Source: Patescibacteria group bacterium (GTDB taxonomy: Bacteria > Patescibacteriota > Saccharimonadia > Saccharimonadales > Saccharimonadaceae). Taken from it: a DNA stretch of 51,973 nt. Under the pieces are notes generated by a model that was not told the origin of the DNA, did no database searches, and saw only the letters and a program-made list of their open reading frames with translations. The DNA lies in assembly GCA_004322265.1 (NCBI GenBank), contig SCSZ01000021.1:1-51973 (forward strand), read 5' to 3'. Shown here in pieces: positions 28,141 to 38,523 of this stretch (the first letter of the stretch is position 1; each line of letters opens with the position of its first letter). Position numbers and translations under genes: made by a program.

Positions 28141-29314
28141 TCCATTCAAGAAAGCACCAAAGGACCTGCCAAGTGAACCTGTCTTGATCCCTGTTGTACC
28201 AGCACAGCCATCAACTGGAACGCCAATTGCTCAACAGCCGATTAATGGTCAGCCCAGCGGATTAAAACCGAAAAAAAGCGTCAAAAAGATTATTACCTGG
28301 ACCGTTGCAGCCATTATTACTTTTTGCGTTGCCTCAGGTTTGACAGCCTTTTTATGGTTCAATATTCAGATAGCACCTCTTGGCACAGACAAGCAAAAAT
28401 TAATCGTCGTCAAGGTTGATCCCGGGTCAACACCCAAGCAAATCGGGCAACTTTTGCAAGGTCATTCGGTTATTCGCTCGGGTCTCGCATTTGATATCTA
28501 TACACGAATTTCGGGCAAACGTGGTGAGCTTCAGGCTGGAACATATAGGTTATCACCTGCGGATTCTACTCCACAGATCGTTGATCATCTCGTCAAGGGT
28601 GATGTTGATCAGTTTTCGATCACTTTTCTACCTGGCGCAACAGTCAAACAGGATCGCCAAGTACTCATCGATGCGGGCTATAATCCCTTAGAGATAGACC
28701 TGGCTCTGGCTGATACCTATGACTCGCCGCTTTTTGCGAATAAGCCCAAGGCAGCTGATCTTGAAGGCTATATCTACGGTGAAACGTACAACTTTACCGC
28801 AGGCACGTCTGTGTCGGATATCCTGAAACGTACCTTCACCCAGTTTTATTCGGTATTGACGGCAAACGATATCATTGCGGGCATGAAGGCTCAGGGCCTC
28901 AACCTGTATCAAGGTATAACGCTAGCCTCGATCGTTCAAAAAGAGATTGGTTCGCCTGCCTCTACGACACCGACAACTGATCAAAAGCAGGTCGCACAGG
29001 TGTTCTATAGCCGATTGAACGCAGGAATGAACCTAGGATCTGACGTAACGTATCAATACATCGCGGATAAGCTTGGCGTCGCGCGCGATCCGAACCTAGA
29101 TTCACCATACAACACACGTCGTTACGCGGGGCTTCCCCCAGGTCCTATCTCTGCCCCAGGCATTACAGCACTAAAGGCCGTAGCGGCACCAGCCACAACT
29201 GATTACTTGTTCTTCCTGAGTGGTGATGATAACGTAACGTATTTCGCTCATACTGACGCAGAACACCAAGCCAACATCAAAGCCCACTGTGCCATTAAAT
29301 GTAGCAGCCTATAG
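28133..29314 (+). CDS. mltG: Endolytic murein transglycosylase MltG
   Basis: N-terminal TM; LEGYIYGETYNF, LASIVQKEIGS, VFYSRLNAGMNLGSDVTYQY, SPYNTRRYAGLPPGPISAPG. Confidence 0.93.
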   Translation: MRNPFKKAPKDLPSEPVLIPVVPAQPSTGTPIAQQPINGQPSGLKPKKSVKKIITWTVAAIITFCVASGLTAFLWFNIQIAPLGTDKQKLIVVKVDPGSTPKQIGQLLQGHSVIRSGLAFDIYTRISGKRGELQAGTYRLSPADSTPQIVDHLVKGDVDQFSITFLPGATVKQDRQVLIDAGYNPLEIDLALADTYDSPLFANKPKAADLEGYIYGETYNFTAGTSVSDILKRTFTQFYSVLTANDIIAGMKAQGLNLYQGITLASIVQKEIGSPASTTPTTDQKQVAQVFYSRLNAGMNLGSDVTYQYIADKLGVARDPNLDSPYNTRRYAGLPPGPISAPGITALKAVAAPATTDYLFFLSGDDNVTYFAHTDAEHQANIKAHCAIKCSSL

Positions 29315-29326
29315 CAATAAAACAAA

Positions 29327-29355
29327 TTGACATATATTGCAATACTTGATACACT
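29327..29355 (+). promoter_or_regulatory. Sigma70-type promoter of the LysM-CHAP gene
   Basis: TTGACA, 17 bp spacer, TACACT. Confidence 0.65.
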
Positions 29356-29588
29356 TATTGGAGCACATTTGTGATCCTGACTACTGCTATTATCTTTGAT
29401 AATACAGCGAGTGGGAAGCACAGAATCATAAATGAGCCTGCCTAAAATGTCGCACGGGTACCGAAACAAGTACAGAATCAACCAATATCAAACAATGAAA
29501 TAGGTCGACACGTACCCCGTTCTAAGCGAGAAGAAAGACAAAGTCAGGTAGACGCCCTTGTAGCAATACAGGCGGCAGGAGAAAGATT

Positions 29589-30767
29589 ATTCGTAATCAG
29601 ATTCAAAGAAGTCTGACTTCTGAATCAACTGTTGCCTTGCGACAGCAATTATTGGCCCACCGTCGAAAAAGGGCGAGGGGAGTACCAAAGGCCTCAACGG
29701 TCGCTATTTACGCGAGTATTTTTGCGGTTATTGTTGCTGTCGTTGCCGTCGGATATCACGCACCTCAAGAAACTTCAGGGGTTGCCAACGCTAGCCCTGC
29801 CACAACTGACACCCAAACACAGTCTGCGGCTATTGACCAGGTAGTCGCGACAAACGTTGCGGCGAACCTTGCTGAAACGACAAATCTATCCGTAGCGCCT
29901 AATGTCATTGAGTCAGCTGTATCAGCACAAACTCAAAGTGATTTCCTTCAAAGCGATACAACAGTCATTACTAAGCCTCAAATCCTCCAGCCAGGTGCTG
30001 AAAATCGTTCAATTACCAGTTACACCGTCAAGGCTGGCGATACAGCTGACAGCGTTGCTGCCCAATATGGTCTTAGTGTAAATACAATTGAATGGGCTAA
30101 TAACTTATCATCTAGTGCGCTAAAACCAGGCACAGTTCTGACAGTACTACCGACTGATGGTGTGCTGTACACGGTTAAGTCAGGTGATACCTTACAGTCA
30201 ATTAGTGATAAATATAGTGTTGATCAGACACGTGTTATCCTCTATAACGACCTTGCCGATGCAAATGCTGTTACGGCTGGGCTCAAGTTGATTCTTCCAG
30301 GTGCGAACCTCCCTACGAATGAACGTCCTGGCTATGTGGCACCATTGGCTGCTACGACAGCCTTCTTTACAGGATACAGCTCTGGCTTTGACGGCAACAC
30401 GTGGCACATCAAAAACGGTACGCCAAACAACGGTAACTATGCCGCGGGTAACTGTACGGCATATGCCTATGATCGTCGTATGGAACTTGGTTTGCCTGTT
30501 GGTAAGAACTGGGGTAACGCTGGTAGCTGGGCATACAATGCGGCAAATGGTATTGGTGTTGCTCAGAAGCTACGCGTCGACCACACGCCATCGATCGGTG
30601 CAGTTATGCAGGATTCTGGACACGTTGCGATCGTCGAAAACATCTTACCAAATGGTGATGTACAAGTTAGTGAAATGAATGCATATGTCTCAGGTGGTGG
30701 ATGGAATATCGTCTCAGGACGCAACGTTCCAGCGGCGTATGTCGGTCAATACCTATATATTCACTAG
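29589..30767 (+). CDS. Cell wall hydrolase with two LysM domains and C-terminal CHAP domain
   Basis: SYTVKAGDTADSVAAQYGLSVNTIEWANNL, LYTVKSGDTLQSISDKYSVDQTRVILYNDL, CHAP GNCTAYAYDRRMELGLPVGKNWGNAGSWAYNA and GHVAIVENILPNGDVQVSEMN. ORF track starts at TTG 29637; the frame is open upstream and an AGGAG lies 7 nt before ATT 29589. Confidence 0.85.
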   Translation: MRNQIQRSLTSESTVALRQQLLAHRRKRARGVPKASTVAIYASIFAVIVAVVAVGYHAPQETSGVANASPATTDTQTQSAAIDQVVATNVAANLAETTNLSVAPNVIESAVSAQTQSDFLQSDTTVITKPQILQPGAENRSITSYTVKAGDTADSVAAQYGLSVNTIEWANNLSSSALKPGTVLTVLPTDGVLYTVKSGDTLQSISDKYSVDQTRVILYNDLADANAVTAGLKLILPGANLPTNERPGYVAPLAATTAFFTGYSSGFDGNTWHIKNGTPNNGNYAAGNCTAYAYDRRMELGLPVGKNWGNAGSWAYNAANGIGVAQKLRVDHTPSIGAVMQDSGHVAIVENILPNGDVQVSEMNAYVSGGGWNIVSGRNVPAAYVGQYLYIH

Positions 30768-30834
30768 ACGTAACACTCAACGCGAGGATCGCCTCTGTTA
30801 ATTCAGGGGCGATTTTGCTATACTGATAGTCAAT

Positions 30835-32130
30835 ATGTTTGTCGACACCGCCAAAGTATTTATAACAGCAGGCAAGGGCGGCGACGGAGCCGTTAGTTTT
30901 CGTCATGAAATTTATGTCGATAAGGGCGGTCCGGATGGTGGCGACGGTGGTAAAGGTGGCGACGTTATCTTTGTGGCGAGCGAGAACGTCAATACACTGC
31001 TTGATTTTCGCTACAAGCCAGAATTAAAGGGTAGTGATGGACAGAATGGTTCAAAGCGTGATCGGCATGGTCGTTCCGGCGAAGCGCTTTACGTTAAAGT
31101 ACCTATGGGCACTGTCGTTAAGAAAGACGGCGAAATTATTGCAGATCTTACCGAGGACGGTCAAGAGGTTGTTATTGCAAAGGGCGGCGATGGCGGATTT
31201 GGCAATGCTCACTTCAAATCATCGATTCGCCAGACTCCACGAATCGCCGAAAAGGGTGAGCTGGGTGATACATTTGAGGCAGAACTCGAGCTAAAACTTT
31301 TGGCTGACGTCGGACTAGTTGGTTTTCCAAATGCGGGTAAGTCAACGTTTCTGAGCGTCGTGAGTAACGCGCGACCAGAAATTGCCAACTATGCCTTCAC
31401 GACACTATCGCCAAACCTTGGGGTAGCTGATATTGATGACGGTAGCTTACTAATCGCTGACTTACCAGGTCTGATTGAAGGTGCGAGCGAAGGTAAGGGG
31501 CTCGGTGATGCATTCTTACGTCATATTGAACGTACAGCAGTTCTGTTACACCTAATTGATGTCTACACAGATGACATTGCAACTGCCTACCAAACAATCC
31601 GCAAGGAACTTGAAAGTTACAACGTAGAACTAAATGATCGCCCTGAAGTTATTGCGCTGACCAAGATTGATGGCCTTGATGAGGATATTATTCAAATGCA
31701 AATTGATGCGGTTAAAGCCGTTGCTAAAAACGCTGAAGTTTACGCAATTTCATCGAGTGCTCACAAAGGTATTAAAGAAGTACTTCGAGCGCTGAGACAC
31801 AAGGTACTCGAAGCTCGTAAGATCGCGGCCGAGGATGATATTGAGGCGGACGACGAGGAATTCGAGACAATTACGCTTGGTCAGAATCAGATTGCAGAAG
31901 GTTGGACGGTTGAAAAGATCGTCGAAGATGGCCATGAATACTTTAAGGTTGTTGGTGATAAGATTGAAAAATTTGCCCGCCGTACGCAGTTTGATAACTT
32001 CGAGGGCGTCAATCGCCTACGCGACATTATGAAAAAAATGGGCATTAGCCACGAACTACGTCGCAAGGGCGCCGAAGGCGACAGTGAAATTCATATCGGC
32101 GACAGTGAATTTACATTCCTCGAACAGTAA
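30835..32130 (+). CDS. obg: GTPase Obg
   Basis: FVDTAKVFITAGKGGDGAVSFRHE, LVGFPNAGKSTFLSVVS, IADLPGLIEGASEGKGLGDAFLRHIERTAVLLHLID. Confidence 0.96.
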   Translation: MFVDTAKVFITAGKGGDGAVSFRHEIYVDKGGPDGGDGGKGGDVIFVASENVNTLLDFRYKPELKGSDGQNGSKRDRHGRSGEALYVKVPMGTVVKKDGEIIADLTEDGQEVVIAKGGDGGFGNAHFKSSIRQTPRIAEKGELGDTFEAELELKLLADVGLVGFPNAGKSTFLSVVSNARPEIANYAFTTLSPNLGVADIDDGSLLIADLPGLIEGASEGKGLGDAFLRHIERTAVLLHLIDVYTDDIATAYQTIRKELESYNVELNDRPEVIALTKIDGLDEDIIQMQIDAVKAVAKNAEVYAISSSAHKGIKEVLRALRHKVLEARKIAAEDDIEADDEEFETITLGQNQIAEGWTVEKIVEDGHEYFKVVGDKIEKFARRTQFDNFEGVNRLRDIMKKMGISHELRRKGAEGDSEIHIGDSEFTFLEQ

Positions 32131-32175
32131 ATCGCCAACTCACCTACATTTTGGTGGGCTGCTATAATACATATA

Positions 32176-33600
32176 ATGTCTAAAACATTTTTCTTTTATG
32201 ATCTAGAAACGAGTGGCCTGAGTGGGCGTGAAGACCGAATCATGCAGTTTGCTGGAATTCGTACTGATATGGATTTACAACAAGTTGGCGAGTCAGTGAA
32301 TGTCCTTGTCAAACTGAACGATGACGTTCTACCGAGCCCTGACGCAATCATGGTTACAGGGATTAGTCCGCAGTCAACCAAGGACGATGGCTATAGTGAG
32401 GCCGAGTTCGCCAAAATGTTATCGGAGGAAGTCTTTACGGCTGACACGATCACGGTTGGGTTTAATAATGTGAGATTTGACGATGAATTTATCCGCCATT
32501 TATTTTGGCGTAACTTTTATGATCCGTACGAATGGAGCTGGCAAGACGGACGGTCGCGCTGGGATCTACTGGATGTCGTACGCCTAACTCGGGCGCTTCG
32601 ACCCGAAGGCATTAATTGGCCAGTTGATGATAAAGGTAACCCGACCAATCGACTAGAACTGCTGGCATCAGCTAACAAACTGACTCATACCAAAGCTCAT
32701 GATGCGCTAAGTGATGTTGAAGCGCTCATAGACGTTACAAAACTTATTCGTGAAAAACAACCACAACTCTACGAATATTTGTTAAAAATGCGTGATAAAA
32801 ATGAAGTCAAAAAGTTGGTTAATCTGGACGTGAAGCAGCCGTTCGTATATGTTAGCGGTCGACTTGATAGCGCATTCAATAAAGCAACCGTCGCATTTCC
32901 ACTAACCGCGGGCAAAAATGGAAACGTTGTAGTCTATGACCTGCGCTATGATCCAACGCTGTTTTTAGAAATGAGCTCCAAGGATCTCGCCAAGAAATTA
33001 TATGCAACGTGGGAGGAACGCCAGGCCGACGACTTTGTAAAACTACCCGTTAAAGAACTTCAATATAATCATGTGCCAGCTGTCGCGCCACTTGGTGTTT
33101 TGGAACAGGGCGATGGCTGGAAAAATATTGGCTTAACCCAGGATGTAGTCGCAAAACACAAAAAGATGTTACTATCAGCTCCTGGCTTTGCCGAAAATAT
33201 TCGTTCGTTATTTGAGAATAAACCGGATTACAAGAAATCACCTGACCCCGAAGCGCAGCTTTACGATAGTTTTGTTCCTGATATAGACAAACTGCGTATT
33301 GAATCTGTTCGTAATGCGAATATCCGAGAGCTAGCGGACTTTCACCCTAATTTTACCGACGAACGGCTGCCCGAATTATTGCTACATTATAAGGCTCGTA
33401 ATTTTCCGTCGACACTCGCAGAGGATGAGTCAATTGCATGGGAGAAGTGGCGTTCAGCAAAAATCAGCGCGGCTTTGCCGGACTTCATGAAATCATTAAC
33501 GCGGCTATCCTCTACAGTTACGGATGACAACAAGCAATTTATGCTCCAGGAATTACAGCTGTGGGCCGAAAGTGTTTTACCGGCGGATATTGATAGCTAA
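32176..33600 (+). CDS. sbcB: Exodeoxyribonuclease I
   Basis: FFFYDLETSGLSGREDRIMQFAGIRTD, ITVGFNNVRFDDEFIRHLFWRNFYDPYEWSWQDGRSRWDLLDVVRLTRALRPEGINWP, THTKAHDALSDVEALI. Confidence 0.93.
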   Translation: MSKTFFFYDLETSGLSGREDRIMQFAGIRTDMDLQQVGESVNVLVKLNDDVLPSPDAIMVTGISPQSTKDDGYSEAEFAKMLSEEVFTADTITVGFNNVRFDDEFIRHLFWRNFYDPYEWSWQDGRSRWDLLDVVRLTRALRPEGINWPVDDKGNPTNRLELLASANKLTHTKAHDALSDVEALIDVTKLIREKQPQLYEYLLKMRDKNEVKKLVNLDVKQPFVYVSGRLDSAFNKATVAFPLTAGKNGNVVVYDLRYDPTLFLEMSSKDLAKKLYATWEERQADDFVKLPVKELQYNHVPAVAPLGVLEQGDGWKNIGLTQDVVAKHKKMLLSAPGFAENIRSLFENKPDYKKSPDPEAQLYDSFVPDIDKLRIESVRNANIRELADFHPNFTDERLPELLLHYKARNFPSTLAEDESIAWEKWRSAKISAALPDFMKSLTRLSSTVTDDNKQFMLQELQLWAESVLPADIDS

Positions 33601-33875
33601 ACAGCGCGATGTGTCGTGCGTTTAGCACGAACGCTCGTTTTAACCGGTTCCGTAAACAGTGATGTACGAATTATCGGCCATACTGTTAAGCGTAGGATGA
33701 CCACTGTGATTGCCGTTGCGGTTGCAGCCATCATCTCAATAGGTGAAATTAAGATGTTTGTTCCAGGTATGACACCGGCAAATAGGAATAGTAGAAGTGA
33801 GTTTGCTGCGTCCATACTATCAAGAATAAGTAAGAGCGAACCGATCACGCAGATGATAGTAATTGCTTTTTTCAT
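33597..33875 (-). CDS. Small membrane protein, hypothetical
   Basis: 92 aa with two hydrophobic segments; overlaps the sbcB 3' end. Confidence 0.55.
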   Translation of the reverse strand: MKKAITIICVIGSLLLILDSMDAANSLLLFLFAGVIPGTNILISPIEMMAATATAITVVILRLTVWPIIRTSLFTEPVKTSVRAKRTTHRAV

Positions 33876-33995
33876 TCCATCGACCTCTTTAATATTAACT
33901 TTGTAAGCAATATACCACCAGACTTGTCAACATGCAACGATAAGCACTTTGCAATAATAGTCAAAAAGTGTTCTGCCGAAGACGGACCTTTACTC

Positions 33996-34010
33996 AGCTT
34001 AATTTAAGCT
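33996..34010. promoter_or_regulatory. Perfect palindrome upstream of uvrA, possible operator
   Basis: agcttaa t ttaagct. Confidence 0.35.
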
Positions 34011-34116
34011 TTGTAAATGGATCTAGCTTACTTGTTTGTATGTGGATGGGTGTACGTTGATATTTATAATTCTCATGGTGGAATAAAGTTACAAAACAGA
34101 GTATAATAGTCGGGTT

Positions 34117-36930
34117 ATGTCAGAGGTAATTCGAGTCGTAGGTGCGCGTGAGCACAACCTAAAAAACATTAGTGTGGAGATCCCACGCGATAAGTTAGTG
34201 GTTATTACTGGTCTTTCTGGATCGGGTAAATCTTCGCTGGCTTTTGATACTATTTACGCCGAAGGACAGCGTCGCTACGTCGAAAGTCTTTCGAGTTATG
34301 CGAGACAATTCCTTGGTCTTATGGAAAAGCCCGATGTTGATCAAATTGATGGGCTCAGCCCAGCGATCAGTATTGACCAAAAATCGACTAGTCGTAACCC
34401 ACGTTCAACCGTGGCGACCGTTACTGAAATCTATGACTACTTGCGTCTGTTGTTTGCACGTATTGGCGTACCTCATTGTCCGATTTGCGGCAAACCAGTT
34501 ACTCGCCGTACCAGCGAAACCATCATTGATGAAATTATGAAGATTGAAACGAGTCGCAAGCTCATGATTTTGGCGCCGATTATTGCCAGTAAAAAAGGTG
34601 AGTTTGCGCACATTCCCGAACAGTATCGTCGTCTTGGTTTTGCTCGTGCACGCGTTGATGGAGTTATTTACTCGCTTGATGAATTTCCTGATTTAGATAA
34701 GAAATATAAACACGATATTGAAATTGTGGTTGATCGAATCGCGATGAGTCCGGATATGCTTGGCCGCGTTACGCAGTCGGTCGAACAAACTCTCGAAATC
34801 GCTGACGGAATCATTCAGATCCTAGATGTTGATAAGAATGAAGTGGTTACCTATAGCCAACGATATGCCTGTCTCGATCACCCAAACGAAGATATACCAG
34901 AGTTAGAGCCACGACTATTTAGCTTCAACGCGCCACAAGGCGCATGTCCAGTCTGTACGGGTCTCGGTAGTCGTTTGGAAGTTGATCCTGACCTTGTTTT
35001 CAATCCAAACCTTACCATCGCCGAAGGCGCGATCCGTCCCTATAACCGCGTGAATAGCGACGCCTGGTATATGAAACGACTGGCCGAAGTTGCAAATGCC
35101 CATGGCTTTAGTATTCACGTTCAAGTAAAGGAACTATCTGCTGCGGATCTTGAGAAGGTACTGTATGGAACGGGCGATCAAAAATATACAGTCAATCTAG
35201 GAGCGGGACGCACCTATGAATCGACCTATGAAGGCGTGATTCCTAACCTCGAACGACGACACAAAGAGACCGATAGCGAGTTCATGCGCAAAGATATCGA
35301 ACGATTTATGCGTGAGCGTGAGTGTCATGCTTGCCACGGTGCGCGGCTGAAGCCAGTTGTCCTGGCTGTTACTGTTCATGATCTGAATATTATGGATATT
35401 TGTAATCTTGGCGTCGACGCAGCGCTTGATCTGTTTGAAAACACCTTGAAGCTAAACGACCAGGAGCAATTTATTGCAGTACAGATTTTCAAGGAAATCA
35501 AGGCACGTCTTGGCTTCATGAGTAACGTCGGACTTAATTATCTAGAGTTATCACGCGCAGCCAACACGCTTAGTGGCGGTGAAGCCCAGCGTATTCGACT
35601 TGCTACTCAAATCGGTTCAGGTCTTCAGGGCGTGCTATATGTACTGGACGAACCGTCAATTGGTCTTCATCAGCGCGACAATGATCGTTTGATTGCAACG
35701 TTAAAGCACCTTCGAGACCTCGGCAACACCGTTTTAGTCGTTGAGCACGACGAAGATACAATTCGTCATGCCGACTATTTACTCGATATTGGACCAGGTG
35801 CTGGTATTGCAGGTGGACACGTTGTTGCAGCTGGTACACCCGACGAAGTTGCTAGTAATCCTGATAGCATCACGGGGCGTTATCTAAGTGGCACTGATAA
35901 AATTGATGTCCCTAAGAAGCGACGGGTAGTAAACGTTGATCGTCGATTGATCGTAAGGGGTGCTCGTGAAAATAATCTCAAAAATATCGACGTCGCTTTT
36001 CCACTCGGACTCATCACCGTCGTGAGTGGTGTAAGCGGGTCGGGCAAATCAACGCTTGTAAACGACATTCTTGCCAAAGAGTTATCAGCACGTCTTCATA
36101 GGTCTCACGAGATTCCTGGTGCGCATGAAAATATCGAAGGCATCAAGCATCTTGATAAGGCGATCATCATCGATCAGTCTGCAATCGGCCGAACGCCACG
36201 CTCGAACCCAGCAACGTACACAGGCGTTTTTACGCCAATTCGTGAATTATTTGCAGGAACTCCAGAGGCAAATATTCGCGGCTACAAAGCAGGACGATTT
36301 AGCTTCAACGTTAAGGGTGGTCGCTGCGAAAACTGTCAGGGTGATGGCGTGATTAAGATCGAAATGCATTTTCTACCTGATGTTTATGTAACCTGTGGTG
36401 TCTGTAAGGGCAAACGCTATAACCGTGAAGCGCTCGAGATCAAGTATAAGGATGCAACGATTAGTGATGTTCTTGAGATGACCGTTGAGCAAGCTGCAAA
36501 GTTCTTCGAAAATATTCCGGCCATTGCACGTAAACTCGATACACTTGTTGATGTAGGCTTAGGCTATATTCACTTAGGCCAACCAGCAACGACCTTTAGT
36601 GGTGGTGAAGCTCAGCGTATTAAACTTGCATCGGAGCTATCTCGTCGTCCTACAGGTAAGACTCTCTATATTTTGGATGAACCAACCACCGGCCTTCACA
36701 GTGCGGATGTCAAGCGACTACTCGGTATTTTACAAAAGCTGGTCGAGTCAGGTAACAGCATGGTGATTATTGAACACAACCTTGATGTCATTAAAACCGC
36801 CGACTACCTGATCGATATGGGTCCTGAGGGCGGACTTGCTGGGGGTACGATTGTTGCAACTGGAACACCAGAAGAAGTTGCTAAAGTTGCAGCCTCGTAC
36901 ACCGGGCAGTACCTAAAACAAATGCTCTAA
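34117..36930 (+). CDS. uvrA: UvrABC system protein A
   Basis: [39 protein letters not shown], zinc [45 protein letters not shown], second ABC half; preceded by tataatag. Confidence 0.97.
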   Translation: MSEVIRVVGAREHNLKNISVEIPRDKLVVITGLSGSGKSSLAFDTIYAEGQRRYVESLSSYARQFLGLMEKPDVDQIDGLSPAISIDQKSTSRNPRSTVATVTEIYDYLRLLFARIGVPHCPICGKPVTRRTSETIIDEIMKIETSRKLMILAPIIASKKGEFAHIPEQYRRLGFARARVDGVIYSLDEFPDLDKKYKHDIEIVVDRIAMSPDMLGRVTQSVEQTLEIADGIIQILDVDKNEVVTYSQRYACLDHPNEDIPELEPRLFSFNAPQGACPVCTGLGSRLEVDPDLVFNPNLTIAEGAIRPYNRVNSDAWYMKRLAEVANAHGFSIHVQVKELSAADLEKVLYGTGDQKYTVNLGAGRTYESTYEGVIPNLERRHKETDSEFMRKDIERFMRERECHACHGARLKPVVLAVTVHDLNIMDICNLGVDAALDLFENTLKLNDQEQFIAVQIFKEIKARLGFMSNVGLNYLELSRAANTLSGGEAQRIRLATQIGSGLQGVLYVLDEPSIGLHQRDNDRLIATLKHLRDLGNTVLVVEHDEDTIRHADYLLDIGPGAGIAGGHVVAAGTPDEVASNPDSITGRYLSGTDKIDVPKKRRVVNVDRRLIVRGARENNLKNIDVAFPLGLITVVSGVSGSGKSTLVNDILAKELSARLHRSHEIPGAHENIEGIKHLDKAIIIDQSAIGRTPRSNPATYTGVFTPIRELFAGTPEANIRGYKAGRFSFNVKGGRCENCQGDGVIKIEMHFLPDVYVTCGVCKGKRYNREALEIKYKDATISDVLEMTVEQAAKFFENIPAIARKLDTLVDVGLGYIHLGQPATTFSGGEAQRIKLASELSRRPTGKTLYILDEPTTGLHSADVKRLLGILQKLVESGNSMVIIEHNLDVIKTADYLIDMGPEGGLAGGTIVATGTPEEVAKVAASYTGQYLKQML

Positions 36931-36931
36931 G

Positions 36932-37627
36932 TTATTTTTTCTTAAAGAAAATAGTCGACAATTGATACTTTGCGCCATTAATAAATGCGACCCGTTGTTT
37001 CTTATCCTTAAAGATGTGAATCAGTGGCGGCAACACCGACAAAACGATGATAACGAGGACAATAGGTAATATGACGCTATCGATTGCGATACCCATTGAT
37101 TCGAACCATTTGCCTGCAAAGTAACCGAGCGATGTAATACCAGTTGCCCACAGCAGGGCACCGATGAGGTTAAAGCTTAGGAAAGTTTTATACTTCATTG
37201 TGCCAATACCGGCAACGATCGGCGCGAATGTACGAATAACGGGAATAAAGCGTGCGATGATAATCGTTTTACCACCGTGTTTTTGGTAGAAAGCTTCGGC
37301 TCTCTGAATGTTTTCTTGCTTGAACAGCAGTGAATTTGGACGAGTAAATATTTTACGTCCGACCCGTCGCCCAAAGGTGTATCCAACACTATCGCCAAGA
37401 GCCGCAGCCAAGAAGAATATCACAAATGCCAAAAAGATATTAAAGTGAAGGTGCGTTCCACCTTGAATCAAAAATCCAACGGTAAATAGAATGCTGTCGC
37501 CTGGTAGAAAAAAGCCAATCAGTAGGCCTGACTCGGCAAATATAATGAGTGCGACGATCAAAATTGCCGCCCATGGGCCGGCCGTTGCTGCGAACGAGGT
37601 GAGGTCAAATCCAGGTATCATAGTCAT
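36932..37627 (-). CDS. DedA family membrane protein
   Basis: FAESGLLIGFFLPGDSILFTVGFL, GDSVGYTFGRRVGRKIF, KTIIIARFIPVIRTFAPIVAGIGTMKY. Confidence 0.93.
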   Translation of the reverse strand: MTMIPGFDLTSFAATAGPWAAILIVALIIFAESGLLIGFFLPGDSILFTVGFLIQGGTHLHFNIFLAFVIFFLAAALGDSVGYTFGRRVGRKIFTRPNSLLFKQENIQRAEAFYQKHGGKTIIIARFIPVIRTFAPIVAGIGTMKYKTFLSFNLIGALLWATGITSLGYFAGKWFESMGIAIDSVILPIVLVIIVLSVLPPLIHIFKDKKQRVAFINGAKYQLSTIFFKKK

Positions 37628-37641
37628 CCCATTTTAGCATA

Positions 37642-37747
37642 TCTGACTTTTATGCTCTGTGAGACAGACTAAAGGCGTAACGCGAGCTCTGTTATACTTT
37701 AGTAAACAGAGCGAAAGTGGTCTGTCGAGCAGAGTGTAAAAGTCAGA
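37642..37747. ncRNA. Long imperfect stem-loop element between dedA and rplY
   Basis: tctgacttttatgctctg/cagagtgtaaaagtcaga outer stem, gacagac/gtctgtc middle stem, gctctgtt/aacagagc inner stem. Confidence 0.5.
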
Positions 37748-37822
37748 CGTCTCGCTAAAGAAAGGTATTCATGGTATAATGAATATACATAAATGCCCAA
37801 AGTGGCCTATAAAGGAGAACAC

Positions 37823-38521
37823 ATGAGCACTAATATTTCACTTAAGCTAGATCCACGCACCGTAACAGGTAAAAAAGTTGCCTCGCTTCGTAAGGATGGT
37901 ATCGTCCCAAGCGTTGTATATGGTGGCGACAGCGTTCCAATTTCAACCCAGTCAGCCATCGTTGAGACAACAAAAGTTGCCCACGTCGCTGGTCTGCACT
38001 CGCCGATTGATATTATTCTAGATGGCAAGAAAGTTCTTGCGATTATCAAATCGATCGACATGGATCCCGTTAAGCATCTACTACGGCATGTTGCATTTCA
38101 CACAATTAACAAAAACGACAAGATTGTTACAGAAGTTCCTATTATCCTTGTCGGACTGGGTGAGAGTGCCGCAGAACGTGCCGGTCTCGTGGTGCTACAG
38201 GCGATTGAACATCTCGAAGTTCGTGCACTACCCGCTGACCTTCCTGAATCAATTGAGATGTCGATTATTGATCTTGCAACCGACGAAGACAAACTTACTG
38301 TTGCTGATGTTAAGCTACCTATTGGTGTTGAATTTGCCGATCACGAACAAGACCTTGATCTTGTAATCGCGAACGTTTACGAACCGTCAGCTCTTCAAGC
38401 CGCTAATGAAGCGACAGGCGGAGATGCAGAACCAGAGGACGCAGAAGATGTCGCTGCCGAGAATGGCGAAACACCTGCAGCAGACGCTACAAAACCTGAC
38501 GACACCGAAAAATCAGAGTAG
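37823..38521 (+). CDS. rplY: 50S ribosomal protein L25/Ctc
   Basis: ISLKLDPRTVTGKKVASLRKDGIVPSVVYGG; aaggag RBS 5' of ATG 37823 (the track start at 37793 is less likely); acidic C-terminal tail. Confidence 0.92.
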   Translation: MSTNISLKLDPRTVTGKKVASLRKDGIVPSVVYGGDSVPISTQSAIVETTKVAHVAGLHSPIDIILDGKKVLAIIKSIDMDPVKHLLRHVAFHTINKNDKIVTEVPIILVGLGESAAERAGLVVLQAIEHLEVRALPADLPESIEMSIIDLATDEDKLTVADVKLPIGVEFADHEQDLDLVIANVYEPSALQAANEATGGDAEPEDAEDVAAENGETPAADATKPDDTEKSE

Positions 38522-38523
38522 AA

